Positions 63,820 through 64,000 of a DNA stretch of 64,000 bases are shown one piece after another. The DNA is taken from contig NZ_CP060007.1 of the NCBI RefSeq assembly GCF_014168535.1, positions 2,542,001 to 2,606,000 on the forward strand. Direction: 5' to 3'. Position 1 is the first letter of the stretch. Each line of letters begins with the position of its first letter. The notes below the pieces were generated by a model. It worked only from the letters and a program-made list of their open reading frames with translations, was not told where the DNA came from and ran no database searches. The DNA is from Lacibacter sediminis (GTDB lineage Bacteria; Bacteroidota; Bacteroidia; Chitinophagales; Chitinophagaceae). Both the position numbers and the translations under genes were made by a program.

Positions 63820-64000
63820 GGTTGACTGTTATACCTACGTTAATTTAGTACCGTTAACATCAGTATCGATTGCTGTTCGATGCTGGTAACAATGAGTTGA
63901 TTGCTAAACAAAGATTGCTGCTGTATGACCTCTGCTTCAAAACTTGCTGCTGTACATTGCCTTTTCCGGCATCAGTTTTCTTCTTTACAGTGTTCTTCAG
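63820..64000. other. Right-edge sequence without a supported gene
   Basis: About 180 bases to the window edge. An ATG at 63925 opens a frame to the edge, and a neighbouring frame is hydrophobic near the end. Neither is long enough to judge. A coding start beyond or at the edge is possible. Confidence 0.3.

Noticed and set aside
63925..64000. Frame opening near the right edge
   Set aside because: Only about 25 codons are visible, with no recognisable signal or domain, so no gene can be claimed.
1..64000. Defence system, prophage, CRISPR, integron, transposon, tRNA or rRNA
   Set aside because: I looked for integrases, transposases, repeat-spacer arrays, toxin-antitoxin pairs and clover-leaf or ribosomal sequences and found none that I could support.

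Overview
The window looks like chromosomal DNA from a Bacteroidota bacterium, most likely family Chitinophagaceae. This is an inference from SusC/SusD pairs, a hybrid two-component system (HTCS) regulator, AT-rich spacers, few Shine-Dalgarno sites, and several promoters of the Bacteroidota form TTTG-N20-TANNTTTG. I see no rRNA, tRNA, CRISPR array, insertion sequence, phage or recognisable defence island.

Positions 1-34,700 are mostly housekeeping. In order they hold a cut-off lactonase-type propeller protein, two membrane proteins (one ABA4-like), purC, a TonB receptor with a FAS1-domain lipoprotein, a GlmU-like nucleotidyltransferase, tpiA and a hemerythrin-domain protein. A potassium-handling group follows: a KefF-like flavoprotein, a KefB/KefC-type antiporter and, beyond tsaC, a Kir channel. 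Then come a polysaccharide flippase overlapping a GT4 glycosyltransferase, acyl-CoA-binding protein, a GNAT enzyme, a nucleoid-associated protein, an M20 amidohydrolase, lepA, several lipoproteins and small unknowns, a saccharopine-dehydrogenase-like protein, pdhB, a 49-residue membrane protein, a DUF4846 protein, an NtrC-like regulator without a DNA-binding domain, an alpha/beta hydrolase, signal peptidase I, cytidine deaminase, and an overlapping trio (SirB1-like, CsaA-like, Ogt).

Positions 34,700-64,000 are polysaccharide-utilisation territory. Locus 1 has an HTCS regulator divergent from a SusC/SusD pair, then a heparinase II/III-like lyase, a GH88 unsaturated uronyl hydrolase, a DUF2264 protein, two decayed gene fragments and a GH53 endo-galactanase lipoprotein. 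Locus 2 is a leftward operon (GH105, GH2, a secreted protein of unknown function, a sulfatase) divergent from a second SusC/SusD pair. Together these suggest growth on acidic, partly sulfated, galactose-containing polysaccharides: lyase products with unsaturated uronic-acid ends would be cut by GH88 and GH105, sulfate removed by the sulfatase, and galactosides or galactans cut by GH2 and GH53. The exact substrate cannot be read from the sequence.

The most interesting signals are regulatory or structural. The locus 2 divergent spacer carries CAGGAT-N4-CAGGAT twice in mirror orientation, each about 55-60 bases from a start codon. A longer leader containing one copy recurs near the right edge of the window. 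Direct CACCCTAT repeats stand before the locus 1 SusC gene. A 23-base palindrome stands before the nucleoid-protein gene and a 14-bp inverted repeat abuts the Kir start codon. There is a possible orphan RNA with its own terminator near 35,000, and a gene graveyard at 49,281-49,537. I found no complete new multi-gene system.
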